The notes beneath the pieces are model-generated. The model did not search any database. It was given only the letters and a program-made list of their open reading frames with translations, and was not told where the DNA came from. 29,982 nt of DNA from positions 1-29,982 of the forward strand of contig VSPV01000013.1 in assembly GCA_009775605.1 (NCBI GenBank), given 5' to 3'. Both the position numbers and the translations under genes were made by a program. The first letter of the stretch is position 1. Each line of letters starts with the position of its first letter. Below, piece after piece: positions 9,801 to 16,592 of this stretch. Origin of the DNA: Paramuribaculum sp. GTDB taxonomy: Bacteria > Bacteroidota > Bacteroidia > Bacteroidales > Muribaculaceae.

Positions 9801-10511
9801 ATGGCCTACTCACTCTATCTTGCAGGATTCGAAGTCAAGGACGTTCATATGACCGACCTTATTTCTGGTCGCGAAACTCTTGATGATGTGAATATGATCG
9901 TGTTCTGCGGCGGATTCTCCAACTCCGACGTTCTCGGATCGGCCAAAGGCTGGGCCGGAGGATTCCTCTGGAACCCCAACGCCAAGGCTGCCCTTGACCG
10001 CTTCTACGCCCGCAAAGACACTCTTTCGCTCGGCGTATGCAACGGTTGCCAGCTCATGGTCGAATTAAACCTCATCAATCCCGACCACGAGAAGAAGGCC
10101 GTAATGGAACACAACATAAGCCACAAGTTCGAATCCCAGTTCCTCGGAGTGACCGTTCCGGAAAACAACTCGGTGATGTTCGGATCCCTGGCCGGAATCA
10201 AAACCGGTATATGGGTAGCGCACGGGGAGGGAAAATTCAATCTGCCGCTGCCGCTTGACCGCTACAACATCGCGCTCAAATACAACTACAGCTCCTATCC
10301 GGGCAACCCCAATGGTTCTAAGGGAGCGGTTGCAGGCATCTGTTCTGCCGACGGACGTCATCTCGCAATGATGCCCCACCTTGAAAGAGCCATCTTCCCC
10401 TGGCAGTGTGCCTATTACCCCACAGGCCGTCTTAACGACGACATCACTCCATGGATCGATGCATTCATTAATGCACGTAAATGGGTAGAGCAGCATACCG
10501 GCTCAAAATAA
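6801..10511 (+). CDS. purL: Phosphoribosylformylglycinamidine synthase, single-chain
   Basis: The large one-polypeptide PurL, 1236 residues, converts FGAR, ATP and glutamine to FGAM in purine synthesis. The order is an N-terminal PurS-like domain, a linker with SEHCRHKIFNG, two AIRS-like halves (ATP/FGAR site with AETHNFPTTVEPFNGAATG) and a C-terminal class I glutaminase. The glutaminase nucleophile is C1080 in GVCNGCQ, with H1193 and E1195 in PHLER as the rest of the triad, so the domain looks active. The gene has its own promoter and a strong terminator. Confidence 0.97.
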   Translation: MVVYFKKGATTVYAVETDHKFSSEENEKLSWLFGGATPLVSTSIKGRFIGPRKEMITPWSTNAVEITQNMGLQGITRIEQFNLTRDDEPKFDRMLFRLYDGLNSKVFHVDRKPDPIVHIDDITVYNRTEGLALSQEEEQYLRELAEKLGRPLTDSEVFGFSQVNSEHCRHKIFNGTFIIDGEEKPMSLFKLIKKTSQVNPNGLVSAYKDNVAFIEGPKVEQFYPTHPERPDYFDVKEIDTVISLKAETHNFPTTVEPFNGAATGTGGEIRDRLGGGKASLPIAGTAVYMTSYPRLSPEHRWELMSNPRVWLYQTPSDILIKASNGASDFGNKFGQPLICGSLLTFEHDENGRMYAYDKVIMLAGGVGFAAKKDAIKGTPVPGQDVVVMGGDNYRIGMGGGAVSSVETGVYDNSIELNAIQRANPEMQKRVSNVIRALAESDSNPIVSIHDHGAGGHLNALSELVEATGGEIDLNSLPVGDSTLSAKEIVGNESQERMGMVINSADIEYVNTIAERERAPMYVVGKTTGDDRFVFRQSDGVKPIDLGMADMFGNSPKTVMTDSTVEIKYADPVYDEAKINDYLRDVLSLEAVACKDWLTNKVDRSVTGKIARQQCQGEIQLPLSDCGAVALDYNGRNGIATSIGHAPQVALVDSAAGSVMAVAESLTNIVGAPLTNGLSSVSLSANWMWPCKNPGEDAALYRAVEACSDFACALGINIPTGKDSLSMTQKYGEDKVFAPGTVIISAAGGVSNVRKIVSPVIRNVKKSSLYRVDFSGCSLRLGGSALNQALNALGASVPTVASAEKFAAAFNAVQKLVKRGSILALHDISAGGMITALLEMTFANVNGGLEISTESFTKNGENDILKILFAENPAVLMQIADDKAESALKLLTEAGVEVAKIGRPTETRTVTVNHSGNVFNFDIDALRDVWFRTSYLLDRLQSGEKCAELRYSNFSKQPIRYRIPASFNGKLASRGLALGRHKTKGPRAAIIREKGVNGDREMAYSLYLAGFEVKDVHMTDLISGRETLDDVNMIVFCGGFSNSDVLGSAKGWAGGFLWNPNAKAALDRFYARKDTLSLGVCNGCQLMVELNLINPDHEKKAVMEHNISHKFESQFLGVTVPENNSVMFGSLAGIKTGIWVAHGEGKFNLPLPLDRYNIALKYNYSSYPGNPNGSKGAVAGICSADGRHLAMMPHLERAIFPWQCAYYPTGRLNDDITPWIDAFINARKWVEQHTGSK

Positions 10512-10521
10512 TCAACCATCA

Positions 10522-10573
10522 GAAAGCGAAAAAACAGACTTCACCAACTCCACGTGTCTGTTTTTTCGCTTTC
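10522..10573 (+). terminator. Terminator after purL
   Basis: Perfect 18-base arms (10522-10539 and 10556-10573) flank a 16-base loop. The arms carry six A and six T residues, so a T-run sits inside the distal arm. It separates purL from the PurF-like gene, which therefore probably needs its own promoter. Confidence 0.85.
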
Positions 10574-10620
10574 CTGATTTTATATAGTCCTTTTTAAGAA
10601 TTCAAAAATATTACTTTTAT

Positions 10621-12030
10621 ATGGGAGGTTTCTTCGGCGTAGCAGCCAAAAGAAAATGCATCAACGAGCTCTTCTACGGAGTAGACTACAACAGTCATCT
10701 CGGCACCAAACGTGCCGGCATGGCTACCGTGCGCGATGGTGTGTTCACACGCTCAATCCACAACATCGAAAACGCCTATTTCCGCAACAAATTCGAAGGC
10801 GAGCTTAACGATTTCACCGGGGACTGCGGCATAGGCGTCATCTCCGACACCGATGCACAGCCAATCATTGTCAACTGCCATCTCGGCAAATTTGCAATCG
10901 TCACTGTAGCAAAAATCAACAACATCCAGCATCTCGAGCAGGCAATGCTTGCCAAGGGCCATCACTTCTGCGAACATTCCTACGATATCATCAATCCTAC
11001 AGAAATGATTGCCGCCCTCATTAGCGAAGGGTCCGATATAGTTTCCGGCATTAAAAACGTGTTCCGGAGCATCAAGGGTTCCTGCTCCATGCTCATCCTT
11101 CTCGACGGCAAAATAATCGCGGCCCGCGACCGCCTCGGACGCACGCCCATTATCCTCGGCCAGAAAGAAGGTTCCATTGCGGCATCATCCGAATCATGCG
11201 CTTTCCCCAATCTCGACTACAAGATATGTTATGAACTCGGACCCGCTGAGATTGTAGAGTTCACCCCCGACGGATACAAACAGCTCTCGGCCCCCGAAGA
11301 GGAGATGCAGATATGCTCATTCCTCTGGACATATTACGGCTATCCTCCATGCACCTACGAGGGCCGCAACGTCGACCGCATGCGGTATATCGACGGCCGC
11401 GAAATGGCCAAGCAGGATGATACCGAGGTGGATTTCGTAAGCGCCATTCCCGATTCCGGTATCGGCATGGCTCTGGGTTACGCCCAGGGCAAACAGGTGC
11501 CGTACCTTCGCGGAATAGTCAAGTATACTCCCACCTGGCCCCGCAGCTTCACCCCCTCAAGCCAGGAACGCCGAGAGCTTGTGGCGAAAATGAAACTGAT
11601 TCCCAACCGTCACCTTCTCCGCGACAAAAAGGTGATATTCTGCGACGACTCGATTGTACGCGGCACTCAGCTTCGCGACAATGTAAAAGACCTTTTTGAG
11701 GCCGGAATAAAGGAAGTACACATGCGTATATCCTGCCCTCCTCTGATTTATCCCTGCGAATTCATAAATTTCAGCGCATCCAAAAGCGTCCTTGAGCTCA
11801 TCACCCGTCGTGTTATCGCCGATCTTGAAGGCAAAGACCCCGACGAGGCAACGCTCAAGGAGTACTCTACCTTCGGCACTCCGCAATATGAGCGCATGGT
11901 TGAGGAAATTCGCCGCCGGCTGGGCCTTACTTCGCTGAAATTTTGCTCGATAGACAATATGGTAAATGCCATAGGACTTCCGAAATGCAGAATCTGCACA
12001 CATTGTTTCGACGGAACTTCCCATTGCTGA
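10621..12030 (+). CDS. PurF-like amidophosphoribosyltransferase paralogue with degenerate glutaminase
   Basis: A 469-residue homologue of PurF, which makes phosphoribosylamine from PRPP and glutamine. The phosphoribosyltransferase half keeps the PDSG motif (277-280) and PRPP loop VIFCDDSIVRGTQ (338-350, D342/D343). C232, C379, C459 and C462 align by motif with the four Fe-S ligands of the B. subtilis enzyme. The N-terminal Ntn-glutaminase half is altered: the start reads MGGFFG instead of MCGI-G, so the catalytic Cys1 is Gly. The RYST, NG and SD(S/T)E motifs that hold the glutamine are replaced near 71-78, 96-101 and 124-129. The flexible loop GRTFI reads PRSFT. I recall the same form in other Bacteroidetes, so it is unlikely to be random decay. 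It may use ammonia, need a partner glutaminase or be regulatory. Its promoter is unclear. Confidence 0.85.
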   Translation: MGGFFGVAAKRKCINELFYGVDYNSHLGTKRAGMATVRDGVFTRSIHNIENAYFRNKFEGELNDFTGDCGIGVISDTDAQPIIVNCHLGKFAIVTVAKINNIQHLEQAMLAKGHHFCEHSYDIINPTEMIAALISEGSDIVSGIKNVFRSIKGSCSMLILLDGKIIAARDRLGRTPIILGQKEGSIAASSESCAFPNLDYKICYELGPAEIVEFTPDGYKQLSAPEEEMQICSFLWTYYGYPPCTYEGRNVDRMRYIDGREMAKQDDTEVDFVSAIPDSGIGMALGYAQGKQVPYLRGIVKYTPTWPRSFTPSSQERRELVAKMKLIPNRHLLRDKKVIFCDDSIVRGTQLRDNVKDLFEAGIKEVHMRISCPPLIYPCEFINFSASKSVLELITRRVIADLEGKDPDEATLKEYSTFGTPQYERMVEEIRRRLGLTSLKFCSIDNMVNAIGLPKCRICTHCFDGTSHC

Positions 12031-12068
12031 AGTCCAGACAATGGCAGTAACCTCCAATTCCACAATAA

Positions 12069-12100
12069 TTTGCATCTGTAGCGTAAATTCGCTAAATTTG
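12069..12100 (+). promoter_or_regulatory. Promoter for the etf operon
   Basis: TTTG at 12069-12072, 20 bases of spacer, then TAAATTTG at 12093-12100: a consensus Bacteroidetes promoter. The expected leader before the etfB ATG at 12148 is about 43 bases. It is the strongest promoter match in the window. Confidence 0.8.
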
Positions 12101-12147
12101 CAGTCAGTTAATAATCCGATCATCTAACGTAATTAACTATTATTTCT

Positions 12148-13020
12148 ATGAGTCTTAACATAATAGTTCTGGCAAAACAGGTTCCCGACACACGTAATGT
12201 CGGTAAAGATGCCATGAAGGAAGACGGCACAATAAACCGCGCCGCCCTCCCCGCCATCTTTAATCCTGAAGACCTCAACGCTCTTGAGCAGGCACTCCGT
12301 CTGAAGGATGCCAATCCCGGCTCTACCGTCACGGTTCTCACCATGGGTCTTCCCCGCGCCTCTGAAGTTATCCGCGAGGCTATGTTTCGCGGCGCCGACG
12401 GCGGCGTAGTTCTCACCGACAGAGTTCTTGGCGGAGCCGATACCCTCGCCACCTCCTACTCCCTTGCCCAGGCTGTAAAGAAAATGGGCAACTACGATGT
12501 CATTCTCGGAGGCCGTCAGGCCATCGACGGTGACACCGCACAGGTAGGCCCCCAGATTGCTGAAAAGCTCGGACTTCCCCAGGTTACATACGCAGAGGAA
12601 ATCCTTGAACTCAAAGACGGACACATCGTTGTGAAACGTCGTCTTGAAAACGGTGTTGAAACCGTAAAGGCACCTCTTCCCTGTGTTGTGACGGTTAACG
12701 GCTCCGCTGCCGAATGCCGCCCCCGCAATGCCAAGAGAATCCAGAAGTACAAATATGCAGCTTCCTCCACCGAGCAGACCAAGCTCGACGATGCCCGTAA
12801 AGCCCTTATCGCAGCTCGCCCCTATCTCAACATCCCTGAGTGGAGCGCCGCTTTCGTAGAGGCTGATCCCGAACAGATAGGAATGCCCGGTTCTCCCACC
12901 AAAGTTAAAGCTATTGAAAACGTAGTGTTCACAGCTAAGGAATGCCGCCGTCTCGACGGAAGCGACGAACAGCTTGAAGATCTCGTTAAGGAACTCATCG
13001 CCAACCATACCATTGGCTAA
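12148..13020 (+). CDS. etfB: Electron transfer flavoprotein beta subunit
   Basis: The 290-residue beta subunit of the EtfAB heterodimer, which carries electrons to or from acyl-CoA dehydrogenases. It has an ETF nucleotide-binding fold with the N-terminal KQVPDTRNV and the conserved segment GRQAIDGDTAQVGP at 122-135. That DGDTAQVGP form is the one I associate with EtfB of anaerobes, including bifurcating Etfs; mitochondrial-type EtfB has a different sequence here. It is 11 bases upstream of etfA. Codons strongly prefer C at the third position, in keeping with high expression. Confidence 0.95.
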   Translation: MSLNIIVLAKQVPDTRNVGKDAMKEDGTINRAALPAIFNPEDLNALEQALRLKDANPGSTVTVLTMGLPRASEVIREAMFRGADGGVVLTDRVLGGADTLATSYSLAQAVKKMGNYDVILGGRQAIDGDTAQVGPQIAEKLGLPQVTYAEEILELKDGHIVVKRRLENGVETVKAPLPCVVTVNGSAAECRPRNAKRIQKYKYAASSTEQTKLDDARKALIAARPYLNIPEWSAAFVEADPEQIGMPGSPTKVKAIENVVFTAKECRRLDGSDEQLEDLVKELIANHTIG

Positions 13021-13031
13021 TTTTTAATAAC

Positions 13032-14060
13032 ATGACTGATAATAACAATCTCATAGTATATTGCGAGTTTGAGGACGTGCATGTGGCCGACGTGAGCCTT
13101 GAGCTCCTCACAAAAGGACGTGAGCTTGCCGATAAACTTGGCGTTAAACTCGAAGCTGTGGTCATTGGCGACAATCTCGACGGCGTGGAAAAAGAAATTT
13201 TCCCCTACGGTGCCGATGTGGTCTATAAAGTGGCCGACAAGCGTCTCTATCCCTACACTTCCAATCCTCACGCTGCCGTACTTATCAACCTTTTCAAGGA
13301 AATCAAGCCGCAGGTTTGCCTGATGGGTGCCACCTGTATCGGCCGCGACCTCGGTCCCCGTGTATCCTCCTGCCTTCACAGCGGTCTTACCGCAGACTGC
13401 ACCTCACTTGAAATCGGCCCACACACCGATCCCAAGACAGGAAAAGAATACGAAAATCTCCTCTACCAGATTCGTCCCGCGTTCGGTGGCAACATTGTAG
13501 CCACAATCGTGAACCCCGAGTGCCGTCCCCAGATGGCGACTGTGCGCGAGGGCGTGATGAAGAAAACGGTGTTCAATCCCGACCATAAAGGAGAAGTAAT
13601 CGAGCTTAAGGCCGATGACTATGTTAAACCCGAGGATTTCGTTGTCGAGATAATCGACCGCCATATCGAGAAATCCAAGGTCAACATCAAGAACAGCCCC
13701 ATTATTGTAGCCGGCGGTTACGGTATGGGCTCCAAGGAAGGATTCGACATGCTTTATCAGCTTGCCGACACCCTCGGTGCCGAAGTAGGAGCTTCGCGCG
13801 CTGCCGTTGACGCAGGATTTACCGAACATGAGCGTCAGATCGGTCAGACCGGTGTTACAGTACGTCCGAAACTTTATATCGCATGCGGTATCTCCGGACA
13901 GATTCAGCACATCGCCGGTATGCAGGACAGCTCGATAATCATCTCGGTCAACAACGACCCCGAGGCTCCTATCAATACTATCGCCGATTATGTGATTACC
14001 GGCAACGTTGAGGATGTAATTCCCAAACTCATCAAGTATTACAAGAAAAACAGCAAGTAA
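13032..14060 (+). CDS. etfA: Electron transfer flavoprotein alpha subunit
   Basis: The 342-residue alpha subunit of Etf. The C-terminal FAD-binding domain carries GASRAAVDAG from residue 253, then GQTGVTVRPKLYIACGISG and the IISVNNDPEAPI stretch, all family hallmarks. The N-terminal domain pairs with EtfB. No ferredoxin-like extension is present at the N terminus. It is transcribed with etfB and followed after 22 bases by an exported protein of unknown function. Confidence 0.95.
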   Translation: MTDNNNLIVYCEFEDVHVADVSLELLTKGRELADKLGVKLEAVVIGDNLDGVEKEIFPYGADVVYKVADKRLYPYTSNPHAAVLINLFKEIKPQVCLMGATCIGRDLGPRVSSCLHSGLTADCTSLEIGPHTDPKTGKEYENLLYQIRPAFGGNIVATIVNPECRPQMATVREGVMKKTVFNPDHKGEVIELKADDYVKPEDFVVEIIDRHIEKSKVNIKNSPIIVAGGYGMGSKEGFDMLYQLADTLGAEVGASRAAVDAGFTEHERQIGQTGVTVRPKLYIACGISGQIQHIAGMQDSSIIISVNNDPEAPINTIADYVITGNVEDVIPKLIKYYKKNSK

Positions 14061-14082
14061 TAGATTTCACCTCGTCTCTATT

Positions 14083-14784
14083 ATGTCATCCCGAATATAT
14101 TCAATCCTCCTTGCTGCTGCAGTTGCTTTTCCGGCCATCTGCCATGATATAAAGCCGGTAGAATCACCTGTATCAACTTATGTCGAGCTTCTCAAAAATA
14201 ATGGCTATGAAGCTATCAGCTATGACATAACTGCACTACGGGATACCACCTACAGTTTCAAGTTTCTCGTCAGGGAATACGAAGGTGACAAACTTGTTAG
14301 CGACGGCAGTGAAGGCTATATCTATCTATTAAAAAACCGTACTATGTTAAGCTCTTTCTCTCCTGAATTTCAGGCTGAGATAAAAGCCGAGGATATGGCA
14401 GATGCCGCCAGCGGCATTTATTCTTTGGCTGAGCGTATTGACATTGGCCTTCTCCCTCCCACCGATTCAATAAGACAGGTTGCCATCATGCTGCCGTCAC
14501 AAGGAGCCGTTTTCAAGCAACTTAAACTTAAGGAGCAACACTCTCCTGACGGTAAGCAATCTACGAATGGTTATCTTCCTCGTCCGTTCAAACACCAGAC
14601 ATTTAAGACGGATGAGTTCATTCCGCTGATGCTGGTAGGCTCGTTTTGGTGGGATCCTGAGTTCGAAGTGTTCCGCTTTTGTGGCGATAATGTAATTGAG
14701 CCCGATTTGTCAAGCGGTATCATCAAGAATATTCCCCATTACTACGTGATAGGAATGGTAGCTACAAAACAAAAAGATAAATAA
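14083..14784 (+). CDS. Exported protein of unknown function inside the etf operon
   Basis: I do not recognise this 233-residue protein with confidence; it may belong to a Bacteroidales-only DUF family. Residues 1-21 form a signal peptide (SRIYSILLAAAVAFPAIC), with cleavage probably near 20-22. The sequence before C20 (PAI) is not a good lipobox, so I favour a soluble periplasmic protein over a lipoprotein. The mature part has no repeats or membrane helix. It follows etfA by 22 bases and precedes the acyl-CoA dehydrogenase by 9 bases, so it should be cotranscribed. Its codons are more A/T-rich than those of its neighbours, which suggests lower expression or later insertion. A periplasmic product in a cytoplasmic electron-transfer operon is unexpected. 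Confidence 0.75.
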   Translation: MSSRIYSILLAAAVAFPAICHDIKPVESPVSTYVELLKNNGYEAISYDITALRDTTYSFKFLVREYEGDKLVSDGSEGYIYLLKNRTMLSSFSPEFQAEIKAEDMADAASGIYSLAERIDIGLLPPTDSIRQVAIMLPSQGAVFKQLKLKEQHSPDGKQSTNGYLPRPFKHQTFKTDEFIPLMLVGSFWWDPEFEVFRFCGDNVIEPDLSSGIIKNIPHYYVIGMVATKQKDK

Positions 14785-14793
14785 CAGAAAGCA

Positions 14794-16494
14794 ATGGCTA
14801 ATTTTTATACCGACAATCCCGATCTCAAGCATCATCTCTCTCACCCCTTGATGCAGAAGATTGTTGAACTTAAAGAACGTAATTTCGCCGACGCCGACAA
14901 GTTCGATTACGCACCCCAGAACTTCGAGGACGCCATGGACTCATACCAGAAGGTGCTTGAAGTTGTTGGAGAAATCTGCGGCGGCAAAATCGCTGAAAAC
15001 GCAGAAGGCGTGGACGCCCAGGGCCCCCATGTCGAAAACGGACGCGTGGTCTATGCCGACGGCACCCAGGAAAATCTCGACCTCTGCCGCAAGGCCGGTC
15101 TCATGGGTATGTCGATGCCCCGCCGTTTCGGAGGCCTGAATTTCCCCATCACTCCCTACATCATGGCCGCTGACATCGTGAGCCGTGCTGATACAGGTTT
15201 CGAGAACCTCTGGGGTCTTCAGGACTGCGCCGAGACCATCTACGAGTTTGCCGATGAAGAGCAGAAAGAGCGTTACATTCCGCGCGTATGCCAAGGCGAG
15301 ACCATGTCGATGGACCTCACAGAGCCTGATGCCGGTTCCGACCTCCAGTCTGTAATGCTCAAAGCCACCGAACAGCCCGACGGCACTTGGAGACTCAACG
15401 GCGTAAAACGCTTCATCACCAACGGTGACAGCGATATCCACCTGGTTCTCGCCCGCTCTGAGGACGGAACAAAGGACGGCCGCGGCCTGTCCATGTTCAT
15501 CTACGACAAGCGCGACGGTGGCGTTGACGTGCGTCGTATCGAGAACAAAATGGGTATCAAGGGTTCTCCCACATGCGAGCTTACCTACAAGAACGCCAAG
15601 GCCGAACTCTGCGGCTCACGCCGCCTCGGCCTCATCAAATATGTGATGGCTCTGATGAACGGTGCCCGTCTCGGAATCGCCGCTCAGTCGGTAGGTGTGA
15701 GCGAACGCGCCTATCGCGAGGCTCTCGACTACGCACGCGACCGCAAACAGTTCGGCAAGGCAATCATCGAATTCCCTGCCGTTTACGAAATGCTTGCAGT
15801 AATGAAAGCTAAACTCGACGCCTCTCGCGCGCTGCTTTATGAAACAGCCCGCTTCGTTGACATCTACAAGGCCTACGACGACATCGCCAAGGAGCGCACC
15901 CTTACTCCAGAGGAGCGCAAGGAAGCCAAGGCATTCTCGCGCAAAGCCGATGCCTGCACTCCCCTTGTAAAAGGCATGGGCAGCGAATACTGCAACCAGA
16001 ACGCCTACGATGCCATTCAGATACACGGCGGTTCGGGCTTCATGAAAGATTATGCCTGCGAGCGCGTTTATCGCGACGCACGCATCACCTCCATCTACGA
16101 AGGTACTACGCAGCTTCAGGTTGTTGCCGCTATCCGCCACGTGACCACCGGCACCTATCTTTCCCTCATCCGTGAGTATGAGGCTCAGCCCGTAAAGGAA
16201 AGCCTCAAGGGTATCCATGACATCCTGGTAGGCCTTACCGAGAAATTCGAGAAAGCCGTCCAGACTGTAACCGAGGCAAAGAACCAGGAATATCTCGATT
16301 TCATGGCCCGTCGCCTCGTGGAAATGGCAGGAAACATAATCATGGCTTATCTGCTTCTCGGTCACGCCGAGGCCAACGAGAGCTTCACAAAGTCATGTGA
16401 GGTTTACACTAAGCTTGCACAGAGCGAAGTCGACAAGCACTGCGATTTCATCGCCAACTTCTCGCCCGCTCAGATTGACTGCTACAAAGCTTAA
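14794..16494 (+). CDS. Acyl-CoA dehydrogenase, long form
   Basis: A FAD flavoenzyme that introduces a 2,3-double bond in acyl-CoA, or runs in reverse as an enoyl-CoA reductase, exchanging electrons with EtfAB. The signature LTEPDAGSD is at 175-183 and the catalytic base is E436 in IYEGTTQLQ. At 566 residues it is about 180 longer than short-chain and butyryl-CoA dehydrogenases. About 130 residues follow the catalytic Glu, like the long acyl-CoA dehydrogenases with an extra C-terminal domain. Substrate chain length cannot be told. No thiolase, crotonase or hydroxyacyl-CoA dehydrogenase is nearby, so a full butyrate or beta-oxidation pathway is not shown. It is last in the operon. Confidence 0.92.
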   Translation: MANFYTDNPDLKHHLSHPLMQKIVELKERNFADADKFDYAPQNFEDAMDSYQKVLEVVGEICGGKIAENAEGVDAQGPHVENGRVVYADGTQENLDLCRKAGLMGMSMPRRFGGLNFPITPYIMAADIVSRADTGFENLWGLQDCAETIYEFADEEQKERYIPRVCQGETMSMDLTEPDAGSDLQSVMLKATEQPDGTWRLNGVKRFITNGDSDIHLVLARSEDGTKDGRGLSMFIYDKRDGGVDVRRIENKMGIKGSPTCELTYKNAKAELCGSRRLGLIKYVMALMNGARLGIAAQSVGVSERAYREALDYARDRKQFGKAIIEFPAVYEMLAVMKAKLDASRALLYETARFVDIYKAYDDIAKERTLTPEERKEAKAFSRKADACTPLVKGMGSEYCNQNAYDAIQIHGGSGFMKDYACERVYRDARITSIYEGTTQLQVVAAIRHVTTGTYLSLIREYEAQPVKESLKGIHDILVGLTEKFEKAVQTVTEAKNQEYLDFMARRLVEMAGNIIMAYLLLGHAEANESFTKSCEVYTKLAQSEVDKHCDFIANFSPAQIDCYKA

Positions 16495-16512
16495 GCAAGT
16501 AATATCACTATA

Positions 16513-16556
16513 AAAATAACGCGGACATTCTAACGGGTGTCTGCGTTATTTTTTTT
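16513..16556 (+). terminator. Terminator of the etf operon
   Basis: 15-base arms at 16513-16527 and 16538-16552 with a single G-U wobble and a 10-base loop, running into an eight-base T-run. A good rho-independent terminator closing the etfB-to-acyl-CoA dehydrogenase unit. Confidence 0.85.
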
Positions 16557-16563
16557 ATCTTCG
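16556..16563 (+). promoter_or_regulatory. Weak -7 box for holB
   Basis: TATCTTCG differs from TAnnTTTG at one position and lies 29 bases before the holB ATG, directly after the etf terminator, where a promoter is needed. No clear -33 element is visible because the terminator hairpin occupies that site. Confidence 0.4.
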
Positions 16564-16592
16564 CATATTGTCTTTTACCCTCTGAGTTGTAA

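Noticed and set aside
10612..10619. TACTTTTA just before the PurF-like start as a -7 box
   Set aside because: The last base mismatches the consensus and a start at the usual distance would fall inside the coding region; no -33 match is visible. The true promoter of this gene stays unidentified.
12133..13008. A 291-codon open frame on the minus strand covering almost all of etfB
   Set aside because: It is the mirror of a strongly C-biased coding sequence, has no recognisable domain, and etfB on the plus strand is certain. It extends into the etf leader only by chance.
15616..16365. Minus-strand open frame of 249 codons inside the acyl-CoA dehydrogenase gene
   Set aside because: A codon-bias shadow with no family resemblance, no promoter and full overlap with a conserved enzyme.
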